DNA of 64,000 nucleotides from Gari tellinella (lineage: Eukaryota > Mollusca > Bivalvia > Cardiida > Psammobiidae). Every line of letters begins with the position of its first letter. Within the stretch, counting starts at the first letter, position 1. This document shows positions 36,401 through 51,400 of this stretch, piece by piece. The stretch spans positions 43,439,623-43,503,622 of the forward strand of contig OV277861.1 in NCBI GenBank assembly GCA_922989275.2. The letters are read 5' to 3'. A model generated the notes under the pieces. That model searched no databases and was not told the origin of the DNA. It saw nothing but the letters and a program-made list of their open reading frames with translations. A program made the translations under genes and the position numbers.

Positions 36401-39400
36401 TTATTCCTTCTCTAAAGAAAATATTTTTTTCAGTCATGATAAGCCAAATGTGCAAATGTTGTCAGGGCTGCACAAATCCCATAGCCCGACGTCCCGGACA
36501 AGTGGAAAATGGCTCCGGACAGGTGCCTATTTTCTAGAATCTAGTCCCGGACAAGTGACTATTTTCCAACTTTAGTCCCGATCAAAATCGGCAAATTTAA
36601 AAAATAGCTGGTTGATTAACACCACGGGACTTCAGGTTAGTGAGGTGGCCTGAATCATAAAATGCCGCGAGTGCTTCTAGCCTGCCTGCTGTGCAAAGGT
36701 CTTATAATCCAGTTATCCATGTTCCCTAGGCATCAAGCCAATCCGCGTGTCAACTACCACAAATTCACAGTAGATCTACATGACTGTTTTATGTCAATTT
36801 CGTGTGACTGTCAGTCTCTCACACGTTTCCGCGGCACCACCCCTTTGATTACGTAATCTCAATGTGGTAAATGTACAGTCGGCTGAGCGGTCATTCGGAC
36901 TGAAAGTAGACTTTAACTGGTACTTTACTTTTTATTTTACACAAAGGGACTCTCCATCTTACACATAACCAGCATCTGATGGTCAATCAAAGCTTGTAAA
37001 CTTCTGACAATTCAAGTGTGTAGACAAGGGCACAAAGATTTTTATTTCACCGCGTTGATGAGTAGTCATGTACATGTAAAATCTGTTGCATACGCTATAT
37101 AGCATACAAATTAATATTTTTGTTGTTGAATGTTGCATACAAATTGATACAGGATCGTTTGTCCTTATAATATAGTGATTAAGAAGTTAGAGTGAAAAAG
37201 GTAGCATTCTTTTGTTTAAATAGCAACATTTATTTTTATATCTAATAAATAGGTTTATGATTTTTATGTAGGAAATGTGTCTTTAAAATGTTATGTAAAC
37301 ATGATTTAAGCAAATCAAAGTGTAGATGATGATTTTGCAAATGTGAATTTAAAGAAAATCTGTAAATTACAGAAAATTGTGACAGTTTGAAATAAAGGAA
37401 AGATAACTTTTACACACTTCAAATGTTTAACATAGAATTAAGAGACAAAAGGGAAACAATCTTTAAGGTACTTCGCATATGCGCGTAGTTTCCATACGAT
37501 TGTTATGAAAATTGTCATGAAGAATGATAATAGCCTAAGAAACAATGTGTGTAAATATAGGCAAAATTTATCGTGTGGTTTGTCTTTAAGGTATTTTTTC
37601 TGACAAAAACCTAGAATTTTGATGATTTTATTTTTCTTAAAAATGAATAAAGCTAATGACTATAATTCTCGCCCAATAAGTAGTCCACAACATTCATTAC
37701 AAGAAAAGCTAAAAACATTTTGAATAAAGGTGTTCAGAAAGATGTTATCAGCTATTTAAATTTTGCAAAATGCTAAAAAATTGAATTACAAAAAACTGAC
37801 TCATTCAATGTATATTTGTTTTCATTTTATTCAAATATATGGTTGATGAACTAGTCAGTCTGAAAAAATTAGAAAATATTACAGTCAGGATTTGTTGTAA
37901 TAACATATTTTCTTATTAAAATGTGGGATATTTGTTGTTTAGATACAGTTACCTACCTTAGAATTAAAACTTTGTCATTAAAATGCATTATTATTTATTC
38001 ATGGACTTGCATACAAGGTTTATTATATTGTTTGAACATAATTATAATGGGCAATATCGATCTTGAAAAGGTTAGCGTATTGATAACCCTCAAGATGTGG
38101 CTTTATAGTTCGATCAAATCGTTTACATGTATACCGATTTAATTGACTTGTAAGTCATTAAACTAAAACGTACAGGTAAGTGGACATATACTTGGACCGT
38201 AAACATCACTAGTACTAATCAACGAATACTAAACATAACATGTCTCTTGATTACTGCGTTATGGATTGACAAGTCAATAAATCGGACACTAAAAAAAAAT
38301 ATTTGGATCGGATGGGTCTCGAACCTATGACCTTTGGATTGCTAGTCAACCACTATAGTCAACCACTATACTAACTGCGCTATGAAGGATTATACTAAAT
38401 TATATCAACATTTCCTTTATATAAATTTTCTAGTATAAACACGTACGAAAAAAGTCTGTGTCGTCCAGACGCTTATCCGCTCGCCCGCAAGACCGACTTC
38501 CGGTAGCGAAAGGCCTTAATGTCATTCTTTATTGAATATTGAAGGCACAAGTAGACTAAAGGTAATTATGTTCCTTAGATGGTCCTATATTAAAATTATT
38601 TAGATATATTGGAACCATGTAGAACCCTGGTTGCCATGGCTACTTAAGGGAAAATCTTTTAAAATGTTCATGTCAAAACCAACAAGTGTATAACTAATAT
38701 AGAGATATCAATTGTAAGAATTAAAGCTTAATTTGGGTGAAAAGTGTCCCTGTCATACGGGATCCCTTATTTTAATTAAAATGTAGATCTTAAGTATGGA
38801 TCTTTTTACTTTAGCGGAGGAATCAATTAAAGGCATACATGCAAATTTGTGGGGTAATGGGTTAAAGAAATAGTGGAGATACATTACAGATTCTACATTT
38901 AAGTGATAAGGTGTGATAGTCTAGTTAATTATGTTTCATAGAGTATACATGTATATTCATATCATAATTTTAATTATAATAATAATAATAAGTAAAATAT
39001 ATAAATACCATTTTGTCTTTATAACCGATAAAATTAAAACAAATTGATATGCTCAAATCGAAAGTATCATTTTAATGGGTTCCCTTTTGCCGGCATTTAC
39101 ATTGAACCATGTTTTCGAATCAGGTTTATAAAAAGTTGGACAAGTGGCTTTTTGTTCAGGACAAGTGACTTTTTGAAAGTCACTTGTCCTGGACAAGAGG
39201 CAAACAAAATTATTTGTGCAGCCCTGGTTGTCAATTTTCTACTGTCTCGTGTTCTGTAAACTTTGTTCAATGTCAGATGGTGGATAAGTAAATATATGTT
39301 CCATGTGGGATAAACCTTGCTGTACTTCTCTCCTAGAACTGATACAGTATTAGTTATACAGTTTCTTCACAGGGTACATGAGGATTTCTTCCCAGATGAG

Positions 39401-42400
39401 GAAAATCATGTTGCCCTAGCCGTTTGGCGAGGGTAACATGATTTTACCAGTCGGGAAGAAATCCTCATGTACCCTGTGAAGAAACTGCATAACAAATTTA
39501 TTATACTGCAAAGTTTTCATTGTTCAAATGAAATATTTCGAAATTTTTCGTGCACAGCACTCAAAGTAAACAGTAACAAAATCCCGTCAAAACATATGAC
39601 CTTGAGCGTAAATGATGTCATATGTTTATGACGGTTGTTATTAAAAAGAAAAATGGGCATGCTCGTATATAGACGTCGGCGTCAAACTTTTCAAGAAAAA
39701 ATGTGACTGTTAAAAGATCCCGCCCCGATTAGTTCTTATCTGAAACAGACTTAAAATGGAGGGTGCACGATTGAATGCACTCAATCCTGTCGAGCAGTCG
39801 GCTGTCTTATTTTCTGCAAAGACTGAAGGGCCTGTCAGCCAATGAAAACAGCCATATTTCTATGTACCCGGTCAGCTCACAGGGTACTTGGTGTCAGGTC
39901 TATGGCTCGGTAGCCTATCAGAAGTAAGGATTTACTTTGCAGTATAAAAATAAAATCTCTATTGTGACCACTAAATTGTTATAATTAATCAGGTGTTTAA
40001 GACAGGTGGCTGCTTAAAGCAAGGTGAATGTAAAACAGAAAGCTCCTGAAGGAGCTTTCTGTTTTACATTCACCTTGCTTTAAGCTGTCACCTGTTGTTT
40101 ATTGAACCAATTAGCCTTCTTTTTAAAAGTCGTAATAGAGAGGTTACACTGATACTTACTTGGTTTGTGCTCAGGTAAGTAGAACAGGGCCCGTATGTTG
40201 AGTGGGGCATCAGTTTTATAGTGTAGATGATATCTGGGCTTGTCATAGGAGTTGGCAATAAATCTGTAGAACTCTTCATGCATGTCTTCTGTAACTTCCC
40301 GTGGCTCCATGGCCCACAGAGGCTAATAATACAAACACAGGTAGCCATGGAGAAACAAAACAAAGGTAGCCATTGAGAAACAGAACAAGCACAGGTTGCC
40401 ATGGAGAAACAGAACAAAAATGTGTGATGTGGCATTTTAGTTATCACTTTTTAGAATATAACCTACATTTTTAATCAATCAAACTGCCTTTTGAAGCCGA
40501 GGGTTACATTCTTGTTTCTAGGGTTAACAATTTGAATGTCACGCAAACTGCCATCTAATATTTATTTTATAACACCGAGCTTATCAACCCTGGCTGTGAA
40601 ATTGTCTTGTTTGTATTTTATAAAATATGTTGTGAATACAAATTTAGAGCCGCCGTGCACGTAACGCGGAAAACGACTTCGACGTCTATGACGTCACATT
40701 GTTTATATCATTACAAAAAAAAAAGAATATCATATACAGTGACAGTATTTTTTGGATAGATGTAAAAGACATGCAAAATTCTTATTACTCTTTATCTGGA
40801 AAGGATGGTAGAATGAAAAAACTTGTCTGTGAGGTATAGGTTTATCTATGAGGGATAGCGTTACTCTTGATTGGTTTAATCTTTAATTCTCTTGCTGTTA
40901 TAAAATTTTCATATTTTTTTTACAAACAGTGTATACGCCAATCAGACATCTCCTGAAGGAGTTGTTTGATCAAGTTGGCACTGTTTTCTTGTAGGATCAG
41001 TCTGACATGAGTCTGTACTCTTTCCTAGGGAGAGTTTTATGAGCCAATGTAATAGTTCAGATGATAGATATTCAAAGTGGGCGGAGTCTTTCCTATCAAC
41101 ATTCAGTTGGAGAAGGGTTAACACATTGAACCCTAGCTACAAGTATACTCATCTCTTACAAACACTGTACCTGATAAGAGTACATTTGTCCTATGCAAAC
41201 AGGGTATACACAGATCAGACGGCTCCTGAGGGAGCCCTCTGATCAGGGTCTACACAGTTTGTCATTTTCCAATATATTGTAGAAACCATCTCTAAATAAT
41301 CATAAATGGACTAGACTTATTTAGAAACTGGAATCGTCCATTAAAAGTTTCAGGTGTGAATGAGTTAAGCCCTTGAACTTTTACTTACCTCAACAACATT
41401 GACCAGTTTACCATTGAGGAAAATAGGCACTCCAACAAAGTTACTATACTTCTGAATCACCTCTAAAATACAATTCATACAAATTTTAACATTCTACAAC
41501 TGTCTTAAACTAGAATTTGTTTTTGAGAAAAACATAATCGAACCTCGATATCTCAAACTCGGTTAAATCAAACATACCCGTATTTCAAAGTTAAAACATG
41601 GCTTAGCCATGTTTTAAATTTGAAATATGGGTATGTTTGACCTAACCCAGCATGCAACAATGCAGTTCATGTGTCAAACTATTGGATAGTTCGAGTTAAG
41701 CGAGTTGAGATATCTAAGTTCGACTGTATGTTATTTACATTAGTAAAAATAAAATATGTAAATAAAGCCTTGATTTTGCTTGAAATTGGGACATGATAAA
41801 ATGTTCATCAGAATTTCAAAGTAACAGTAGAGTTAAACATTTATTCTGGTGCAACTGAATAGTCTGTGATTGGTGCAATTTGGAACATCTAAAACAGATT
41901 TTATAGGCCACAACCTTCATGTCTTGAGCCAATTAGATTACTGGAAATTGATAGATTGTGTTAGAATGTAGTTATATTTACCTTTGATCAGGTCCTCCCT
42001 ACTAAACTCAGCACAATCTGCTTTCAGGTGTACCACAATCTTGGTGCCTCTCTGTACCCCTTCAGCCTCTGATAGGTCATATGTCCCTGTTCTGGTTGAA
42101 CAAAAAGAATAAATTGTATTGATGATGATTATGGTGCATGTGGAACACAAGGATTTGGTGTCAAAAGTCTTTGTACAGTACTGAACCTTATTAAATTAAA
42201 TTGATAATCGCAAGCGAATTGCAAGTGAATTGCCATCAAATTGCCATCGAATTGGGTGCTTCAAGTTCAAAAGGCGAATCTTACGCTTGAATATTTTTAC
42301 GTGAATTTTCCGAAGCGGTTGTGACAAAAATGCAATGGAAAATATTAACGAAGGCATATTTGCGAATATTTGAGAGATACACCATTCAGGCAAACTTATC

Positions 42401-45400
42401 CGAGGGTAAAATTACTATTTTGAATCGCAAGCAAATTGCCATTGAATTGCAAGCATATTGCCATCGAATCGCAAAAATTGTTAATTTTTATATTATAAGG
42501 TTCAGTACAGTATTTGTATTCACCATCAAGTTTGTCTGAGGCTTTTTGGCACAAAATTCAAGACATGAGATTAGTTACCCTTCATTGGTAGAGAATATTA
42601 TGGACTCTTTACCCCATAGCCTGTGACTGGTATTGCAGATAGGTGACCACTTAAAGCAGGTTGAAAGCAAAGCAGAATGCACCTTAAGGTGCATTCTGCT
42701 TTACTTTCAGCCTGCTTTAAGCTACCATCTGCTAGAATATAGACAATATTTCTTACGCGTTATAATATTCATGACTGTTTAAATTGGAACTATTTTCTTC
42801 AGTGGATGAATAATTTAGAGGCGTAAAAAGGCGTATTTATGGGGTAAGGGTTAAGGCACTTTTCTTTGCTATCAAAATCTTGGGACTAATTAATATACAC
42901 AAGTCTAGTTTGAGTTTGGTTTTTCAACATAAGTTTAACCCATAGCATGTTTCTTGTTTTGGAAACAAGTGACCACTTAAAGCAGGTTGAAAGTAAAGCA
43001 GAATGCGCCTTAGGGCGCATTCTGCTTTACTTTCAGCCTGCTTTAAGCTACTATCTACATGGATCTAGAAAATATTTATGCTGAAATTTCATGACTATAT
43101 AAAAGTAAATTATTTTCTTTAATTGAGGAATAAATTAGAGGCGTAAAAAGGCATATTTATGGGGTAATGGGTTAACAGAATGACATAAGATAAATGCCTA
43201 CCCATCTGAAGTCCACTTGTGGGCGGGGCTACCAGGCTTGTACGTCTGACTGTACACGTCCACCTGACTGCCAACCATGAAGGAGGAGTAGAAACCCACA
43301 CCAAACTGACCGATGATGTTACTGTTCACATCCGACGAACTCTTTACAGTCTCCAAAAATGCCTGAAATCATGATCATGTTTTGATTAATATATACTGCA
43401 GCTCCAGATAGGGGTATATTGTAAGTACATGTACTTAAATCATTGTCTCTACCAAACCTTATGCTGTACAGGGCTCCCTCTCTACAACGACACCCAATGG
43501 GAGACAAAAAGTGTGTGCCTTGTTCGGAGGGAGTCGTTAGGGAGGAAAATTGGCTAACATTTGCAAACAGCTTGAATCCAGGTCAGACACCATGTTACAT
43601 GTATGCGGCCTCTGATCTGGATTCAAGCTGTTTGTCACTCGTTATTAAGTTTTTTCTGTCTAAATGTCCATTATGTAACTTTGAGAAAAACAGCCGACGA
43701 CAATTTGAAGCAGATGACATTGCAGTAGTGAATAGGTTGGACATAAATGTCTTGTTTGGGGGAACAGCAGCAAGCATTGTTGAAATGAGGGAATCATTGT
43801 TGGGTTGGATTGGAATTATTTTATTCAGTGGAGAAATAAATAAGAGGCACAAAAATGCAGATTTATGAAGACATGTAATTATGAAGTAATGGGTTAACCC
43901 TTTACCTCATAGCCTGTTTATAGTTTTGAAGACAGGTGACCACTTAGAGCAGGTTGAAAGTAAAGCAGAATGTGCCTTAAGGCACATTCTGCTTTACTTT
44001 CAGCCTGCTTTAAGCTAAAATCTGCTAGGCTATATAAAATATTTGTAATGGTAATTGTTCATGAGGGTATAAACTGGAACTATTTTCTTCAGCGGAGCAA
44101 TAAACTAAATAGGCTAAAAGTCGCTTCTATGGGGGAAAGGGTTAATACAAGATCGACTGTAGAAGATATCTAGAAACAGACTAACTGACCTTTGACCCAG
44201 ACCTGGCAATAGTTCCGAGGTTGTCTATCATCTCTTCCTTCTGCATACCCAGGCCAGTATCCTATAGAGAAATAAAATACATGTACAGACATAACACAGC
44301 ACACTTCATTTATTGCATACTCCTGTTTAACGCATCCCACTTGATTGATATCTGCCAAGACAAATTCCAAAAACACTGAATTTAACAATCTAAACCCAGT
44401 TACCTGTTCAACTCTTTTAATGCTTAGTATTTTTTTGTCTCCTACATTAATTTTGAGATTAAATATGACTGAATTTAGAAATATCAAAAAGTTAAGTTAG
44501 TATTGGGTCAGAGTGTGAAACAGTTTGGATCCTGATGAGATAGCGCATTACTTGGCGTCACATCTGGATCAAAAGCGTTTGCAAAGGTTAAACTGTTATT
44601 ATGGCTAAATGCATGAAATGAAAATGAGACATGTATTTTGACTCAATCATCTTTGATGAGGTCGAAATGTTAGATAAGGGCAGTTCAATAATATTACACT
44701 ATCTTAAATTGGAATAATTATCCAGTAAAACCTCTCTATTATGACTTATGACCACTAAATTGAAGACTAAATTGAATGTATAATTGGTCATAATACGAAA
44801 ACTATTTGAACATATAAAAGAAAGGTGACAGCTTAAAGCAAGGTAACCCAAGGTTACAGTAAAACAGAAACCCTTGCTTTAAGCGGTCACCTGCTTTAAA
44901 ACCCAATAATTAACACAATTTAGTGTCAGATCGTAATAGAGAGGGTTTATCTGTATATGTACCTGAATAGTTAATGTCTTTTTTGTCTCGTCTGTAGCAA
45001 TGTGGATCTCTAGAGGTGTATCCTTGTCTGTTACATCATTGTCAGACATCTGAAGGTAGCGGAACTTCTCCAGGGCGTCACTGGCATTCGAGATAAGCTC
45101 TCGGATAAATACCTGGAATTAGAAATATAGCGATGTCGAGATATGTTGTGGTTGATTGAGAGTACTTTAAAACACAATGAAGGTCTTAAAATTTGCATAT
45201 GACTGCTTGTAACTCATTATTTCATAGATATTACAGTAGTTCCACCTTATACAGTCATGAAGATGCAATATAAGAAATGTTATGAAATTTCCTATATCTT
45301 AGCAGATGGTAGCTAAAAGCAGGCTGAAAGTAATGCTTTAAGCAGCCATCTGTCTTCCAAACAAGAAACAGGCTATGGAGTAAAAGGTTAAATGACATGT

Positions 45401-48400
45401 AGCCTATTTATTTCTGTTTTAACTTTGTCACTGAATGTTACTTCAGTAAAGCTTTTCTGTCATCACCTTAAAAAAGGCCTGTTTTCGGGACTGAAAACAA
45501 GTTGCTGTTTAAAGCAGGATGAAAGTAAGCAGAAAGCTCATTTGACTCTAAGCAACCACAAGTTTTAAACCAATGGTACTGTGCCCTTATGGCTTTTTTT
45601 CTTATTTTTTTTTCTTTCTTATAATGCATTCTGATTTATCCAATCATTATAAAGAAGATATAGGTAGAAAGTAACATTTCTTTGTGGTATGTATTTACCT
45701 CTTTCTCGGAGTACAAAGAACTAGCCACTATGTCCAGTAACTTCCTTGTCTCTGCCTGGAACTCATGCTGGTCAGATGGACCTGAGGGAAAATAATAATG
45801 AAACTTTCATATTTCAAGAATTCCTACGAATCAGATGTCATACTTTCTACTCTGACCATAACTGCATACAAGGGATAGGAAAACCAAATTTAATGTTTAA
45901 GCTTTATCAAACTGTTAGATGCTGCAACAACTCATGATTAAAATCATCTCTTCAAGGAAGAGACACAGTAGACAGATAACAAATATTCAATGTACAGTTG
46001 AAATTTCATATCTTATACTAGCATAGAAACATTTCCATAATTCAATACGCGGCTTTGTTTTAACATTAAAATACAGATATGGTTGACTTAAACGATTTTG
46101 AAATATTGTAATTCAGCAATAGAAATAAGGGTAACCTCTATTGAAGTCATCCTGATATCGAAGTTTGAAGTAATTAGATGTCTCATCTCAACAAGGACAT
46201 ACAGTAAAACCTCTCTATTACGACCACGAAATTGTATACAGTATTAATCATTAGGTGTTTACAACAGATGACTTCTTAAAGCAAGGTGACAGTAAATCAG
46301 AAATCTCCTTTAGGAGCTTTATGGTTTTAATGTCACCTTGCCCATCTGTTATTCAATCAGTTAGCCTTTGTTTCAGTAATACTGTATTGCAATGAGAAAC
46401 ACTGTTACAGTGTAGAACCAAACAATTTGCATTGGAGTGAAATCCAAAACTTAACATTACAGCTAAATCCACATGAATGAATAACAGTCTGCATACAGTC
46501 ATAATAATGATAATATATGTATGGAGATTTTAATCAGAAAAGTATGCTTTCTAAGTGGAAAGGGTTAACACAGGTTTGATTGTAATATGTAATGTACCTT
46601 TAGAGCGTTCTGTGTTTTTAATGATATTGTGATACTCTTCCTGATCTTCCTGTTCTTCTTGCTCTGTAGCATCCTCAGAGCTATAGCACCACAAACTGGT
46701 ATGAATGTTTCTGCTCTGTTGCAGTGGAAAAGTATGATGTCTTTGATAAATGGGCACTGTATTAGAGGAACCTGAAAGTTATCAAAACAAGAGATGTTTG
46801 TAAAAAAGGTATTATGACAAATGTTAAGATTTCAGACTACAATCACAGCACGGATGCAAGAGTGACGACAGTGAGTAGCTCCTTTTTTTCTTCGAAAAAA
46901 ACCCAACAACAGACAAGCTAAAAAGGGGTCACAGGGCTCCAGATAAGAGGGAGTAAACAGAACAAATCCAACATTTTCTCACTCATTACCGCACCTAATC
47001 CTATGATGTAACTATTCATTAGAATCGTCTCTAAGAGAGGATTTTAATGAGTAGTAACACCTTAGGGTTTAATGCAAAAATGAAGATTTTAATTTTTGAA
47101 ATACTCCCCATTATCTGGAGCCCTTGGTCATCTACTCATCATGACAAACCTCTCTATCAAACATGAGAACTGGTGGATGAATGAAGGGTCAATTACTGTA
47201 CAGAAACCATTTAGTTTAAAACATCACATTGCTTTGAAATTCCTGAATGACACTGACTTTTGACCTACAGACCTAAAATGAAATAGGGATTGTCTACTTA
47301 TCATGACAACTAAACGGGGTCATAATGCAGGTATCAGTCAGACTCAAATTAGGATGAAAATGTTCTTTATTGCCTTATCAATATTAAAAACAAATATTGG
47401 TAACATATAGTTCTCTTCTATATTTAAGTGTTTTATTATTTATACTAACATCTTACAGACTATATGTAAGATGAGTGGATTTTCATGAAGACAAGTGAGA
47501 CTTTCTATTCACTTGTCCTGCAGGACAAGTTGGTTGCATAATAATTTTCCAGCCCTGAACCTGCTTTTAATTTATTTATTTTTTGTTTCTTGATACTGCT
47601 ATACCACTCCTTTCGGGTATTACGAGGTGCACCAGGGTCTGTACCCGGCCAGTCACTTTATCCTGACACCCACCAACCAGTTGTTATGAAAACCCAAACA
47701 CCTGAGCGCAAAGGAGGGAAGTCTTTACTACCATTTTTTAAGTCTTAGGTTTGACCCGGCCGGGGATTGAATCCACAACCTACTTCTGAGTCATGCATCT
47801 GGTTTCTGCGTGTGAACTTCCCATCACACATGTAAATACGCAAGATGTGCGATAATGTTCCAGAGGAACCAAGCACACGATAAGAAGATGAAGATGTAAC
47901 CTTGCTACTTGTCAATTCGCCACTTTCTTGTCAATTCGCCACCTAATCAAAACTTAGAATTCCGTCACGAGCAGGCTACCGAGGATGTCCGAAAACTACA
48001 GAGGATATCCAAATACTGGGACAGTTTCACTCAGGAATGTTTCAAGCGCCGAAAATGAGAAAGAACAGATAAAATACCAATAATTCACAAAAAGTTTCAA
48101 ATCAAAAGACATGTTGGTAATTTTAATTCTAGCTGTCCATTGTTACTATTTTAAGTTGTAAAAGTTATGATTTACTTTTAAAAAATTAAATCTTTCAAAA
48201 TCATTAAAAATGTTCAAGTTTAAATGAAACAAACTATAACATACTGACAGAGCCTACATTGACCTAATTATCGAACCACCAATCAGAGGTGGCGAATTGA
48301 CAAGAAAGCATCCCGGTGATCCAGAGCAATGACCTCGTTCGAAAACGGTACAGTTATTACACACTTTATATTTATTTCACAAGTTTTATTTGTATATATT

Positions 48401-51400
48401 CGTATTATTGAAGGTTCAGTTCAGAATTAGATCCGTGAACAAGTAAATGTTACATCAGATAGGCGCATGCGCGAAAATATAGCTAAGGGTGGCGAAAACA
48501 CATGTAAACAGGCTATACCCCGGTACCACCATTATTCGAACACCTAAGCATCTTCGAGTCAATTACAAATTTCTATGTGAATAAAAGTTATTTTTTACAT
48601 AGATACTGGATAAACTGGTTATTTTCAACTTATAATACGATGGGTAAGTTATTGCAACTAAAATCAGTTCTCTAACAATGTAAACAAAGCAAAGTGGCCT
48701 GCTTACCTCATTCTCAGTGGAATGCCAACCTAAATTCGAACAGCAGGTTTGACACCACAAAATTTTTACTATATGTAGCCCAGGGTAAGTGTTTGTTCAT
48801 AAAATGTCAGATAAAACATAAAACAAGAGTCTGTAACCTCATAAAAAGTAAATGTCAACTTTTTTACATGTAATTTACAGTAGTTTAGACATAAGGTATC
48901 AATTGTTAATGGCTACAGACAGGGCATTAGAAGGGTCTCCCTTTTGATATGAAATGCATCTAAAACAAATAAAAAATTTCTTAAAAGTTGCTGAACATAT
49001 TTTTCTAAAATAAAACAAGTGTACTGGAACCTGTAAGATAAACAAATATTTTGTTTTTTCCCTGTTATTTCTTATATGAAACACAATAAGCAAATAAAAA
49101 AAGTGAAAAAAGTGATAAGGACTCCTAGTTTGAGATTTAATCAAATTTAGTGGTCTGAACCCTCAATATTATTTATCCGGACCATTAGGAATGAGGTAAA
49201 TGTAAAAGTTTTGCAGCCGATACACCACTGGTCATTTTTGATAACAGAAAATGTAGTATGTGGCCAGGTTATGCATTAGGGAATTTGGGATTAGATGTAA
49301 ATACAATATTTATAGTCAGATAAGTTCAACAAATGTCCTTTCACTTATTACTGATCTTTTTTGCCGATTTTGTGATCTTGACATTTCTACCGGTGTTACT
49401 GTCAAAATGTCACGTGCGGTTATGCAAATTTGTTTGTAACTATAGATGTCATGCGAAATGATTCAGGTGTTCGATTTTTGGTTGTGTTCGAATAACGGTT
49501 GTAAAAGGATATCCTAGCGTTACCAGTTTCGACGCCATTAAGCGATAAACTCGCCGTAATTTCTGACAGCTATAAAATGAATGTGATTTAAACTACGACT
49601 GGAGCTTTATGTGCTTAATTAATGATAAAATCCATGCAACTTTCAAGTTTAAATGCGCCAGTTGTTCAGAGCATCGCCGATAATAACATACCGAGGAAGC
49701 CGCCATATTTGTTGGGAGTAACCTATTTCGACACCTCCGATTGGCTGACCTATATTAAGAGTTATTTTTAGCTTTATAAATAAAGTTCATACTGTGCTTC
49801 ATTGTGTACGCTTATTTTCATACTGGAGAGTCAAAATTATTTTTTTGGTATCAATTTTTGTTTCAGATTTGCCATGATTTTCGAACAATTAAAAATATAA
49901 ATGAAGAAAAGGGTAAATGTCACTGGGCACTCATATTAAAAGAAGGGGTGGTTTTGATTTGTGTCCCACTCTCGCTAAAACTCTCCAAACCCTAAAACGT
50001 GAATGTTGGGGAGTAGCTCATGTAATTAGCATTGGATGTCTGAAATGAAAAAAATAAACTTAGATACCTTTCTCATAAATTAATAGCGCATTTATGAGGC
50101 AGAGCCAATTAGTTATCACATGTAAATCCGATCAGCATATTCTCACAAACTCTATATAGCGTACACCTTCTAAACATTGACCTGTTGTTCAATGGCAGGA
50201 AAATTGCTTGTCACGTGACTGTCGCGTGAGAAGATAAATATGAATGGGTGTTCCTGACAACTGAGCGTCGAAGTTTTCCGTGATCATTTAAATACAGAAA
50301 ACGGCTTATAAACTTCCGTACTGGATTGCATTAGTGAAAATACATAAAAATGCATTGAGAAAGGTAGAACTGTTATATTTCTCACTTTGCATATCTGATT
50401 ATTCACATGTTTGAAAAAGAGAGTAGTTTTTCGTGTTTACAAACGATAACCAGTGCGCATGCTACGTCACGGGGGTCGCTTAGGTCATATTGACTAGTAA
50501 ACAAATATGGCGTCGAAATAGGTGAGCGTTAAAACGGGTGCGCGGACGATATAGCTGTAGTTGCATAAAAATGGGAATAAATTTAGCAACCCCAGCTGAT
50601 TTTTCAAGATATCAATAGTAAATCAAAAACACATCATACAGATAGATCTCTTTGCAAGCTTTTCAAATCTGTTTTCATTTTATTTCTATCTTAAAAAATA
50701 AAAAAGTTATGACAAATTTTATCATTCAATATTTCGCCATTTTTCAGAAAAAATGAGCTATTATTTCTACTGTATTTTTTCGCGACGCGCGGCACCGATT
50801 CATCAATGCCGGTCATCATTATTTCAGTAAAATTGTCATAACTTTTTTGTTTTTAAAGATTTTTCCATGAAATTTTCAGACAATCTTCTTTGAATATTGT
50901 CCTTTCTATTGTTTTTTAAAAGATTTATTATAATAATGTTTTCTGTTTTGTTTCAATAGGAAAGAAATCAACACATACACATTTTTTGACATTCATTTTT
51001 CTACATTTTTTCCATATCACACAACTTCATCACACAAATTCACAAATAAATGAATATATATGCAGAGATACAGACTCACAGTTGTAAAATAGACCATGGC
51101 TATTGAAAATACCTCTAATGAGTTCCATGATGTTTCAAGTGAGCTTGATTTTTTTAAAATTAAATCCATGTTTGCTTTCGGAATATCGACAAACTGTTTC
51201 TACAGAGTTTGCCATGCTCACTACACGTTGCTTCATAGTCTTTAAGGTCTGTACACAGTCATTACAATGAAAAACATGACTGAAACCTTGGCAGACAATA
51301 TATACCCAGTAGAAAGAGTAATAGATGTGTTCACAATCTTCTGCTTTTTCCTGGTCATTCCATCACGACATATGCACCAATTTTCCGCATTTGCCAACTT

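Larger units (their letters stand above)
36465..39227. mobile_element. 2.76-kb hAT-like TIR element, non-autonomous
   Basis: CAGGGCTGCACAAAT at left and ATTTGTGCAGCCCTG at right are perfect 15-bp inverted ends; CAGGG starts are typical of hAT elements. GTTGTCA occurs at both borders, which may be part of the target duplication. Subterminal CCGGACAAGTG-type repeats lie near both ends. No transposase frame seen. It holds a SINE-like tRNA remnant and a family A fragment. Confidence 0.8.

Noticed and set aside
38315..38395. Functional tRNA gene
   Set aside because: A and B boxes are present, but a 13-bp duplication and unpaired stems break the cloverleaf.
42601..43175. Primary microRNA genes from the perfect hairpins
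   Set aside because: Hairpins are too many, too perfect and repeat-derived; without small-RNA data there is no basis to call miRNAs.
48563..48760. Candidate TRAP1 first exon ending GAATGAG|GTAAGC
   Set aside because: Good donor, but the phase needed to join exon 2 puts a TGA stop immediately before the junction. The exon at 53239-53374 joins in frame and has a mitochondrial presequence.
49690..49712. Candidate start exon ATGGCGGCTTCCTCG|GTATGT on the minus strand
   Set aside because: Ends in phase 0, which does not fit TRAP1 exon 2 (phase 1). It lies by a TIR element end and has no other support.
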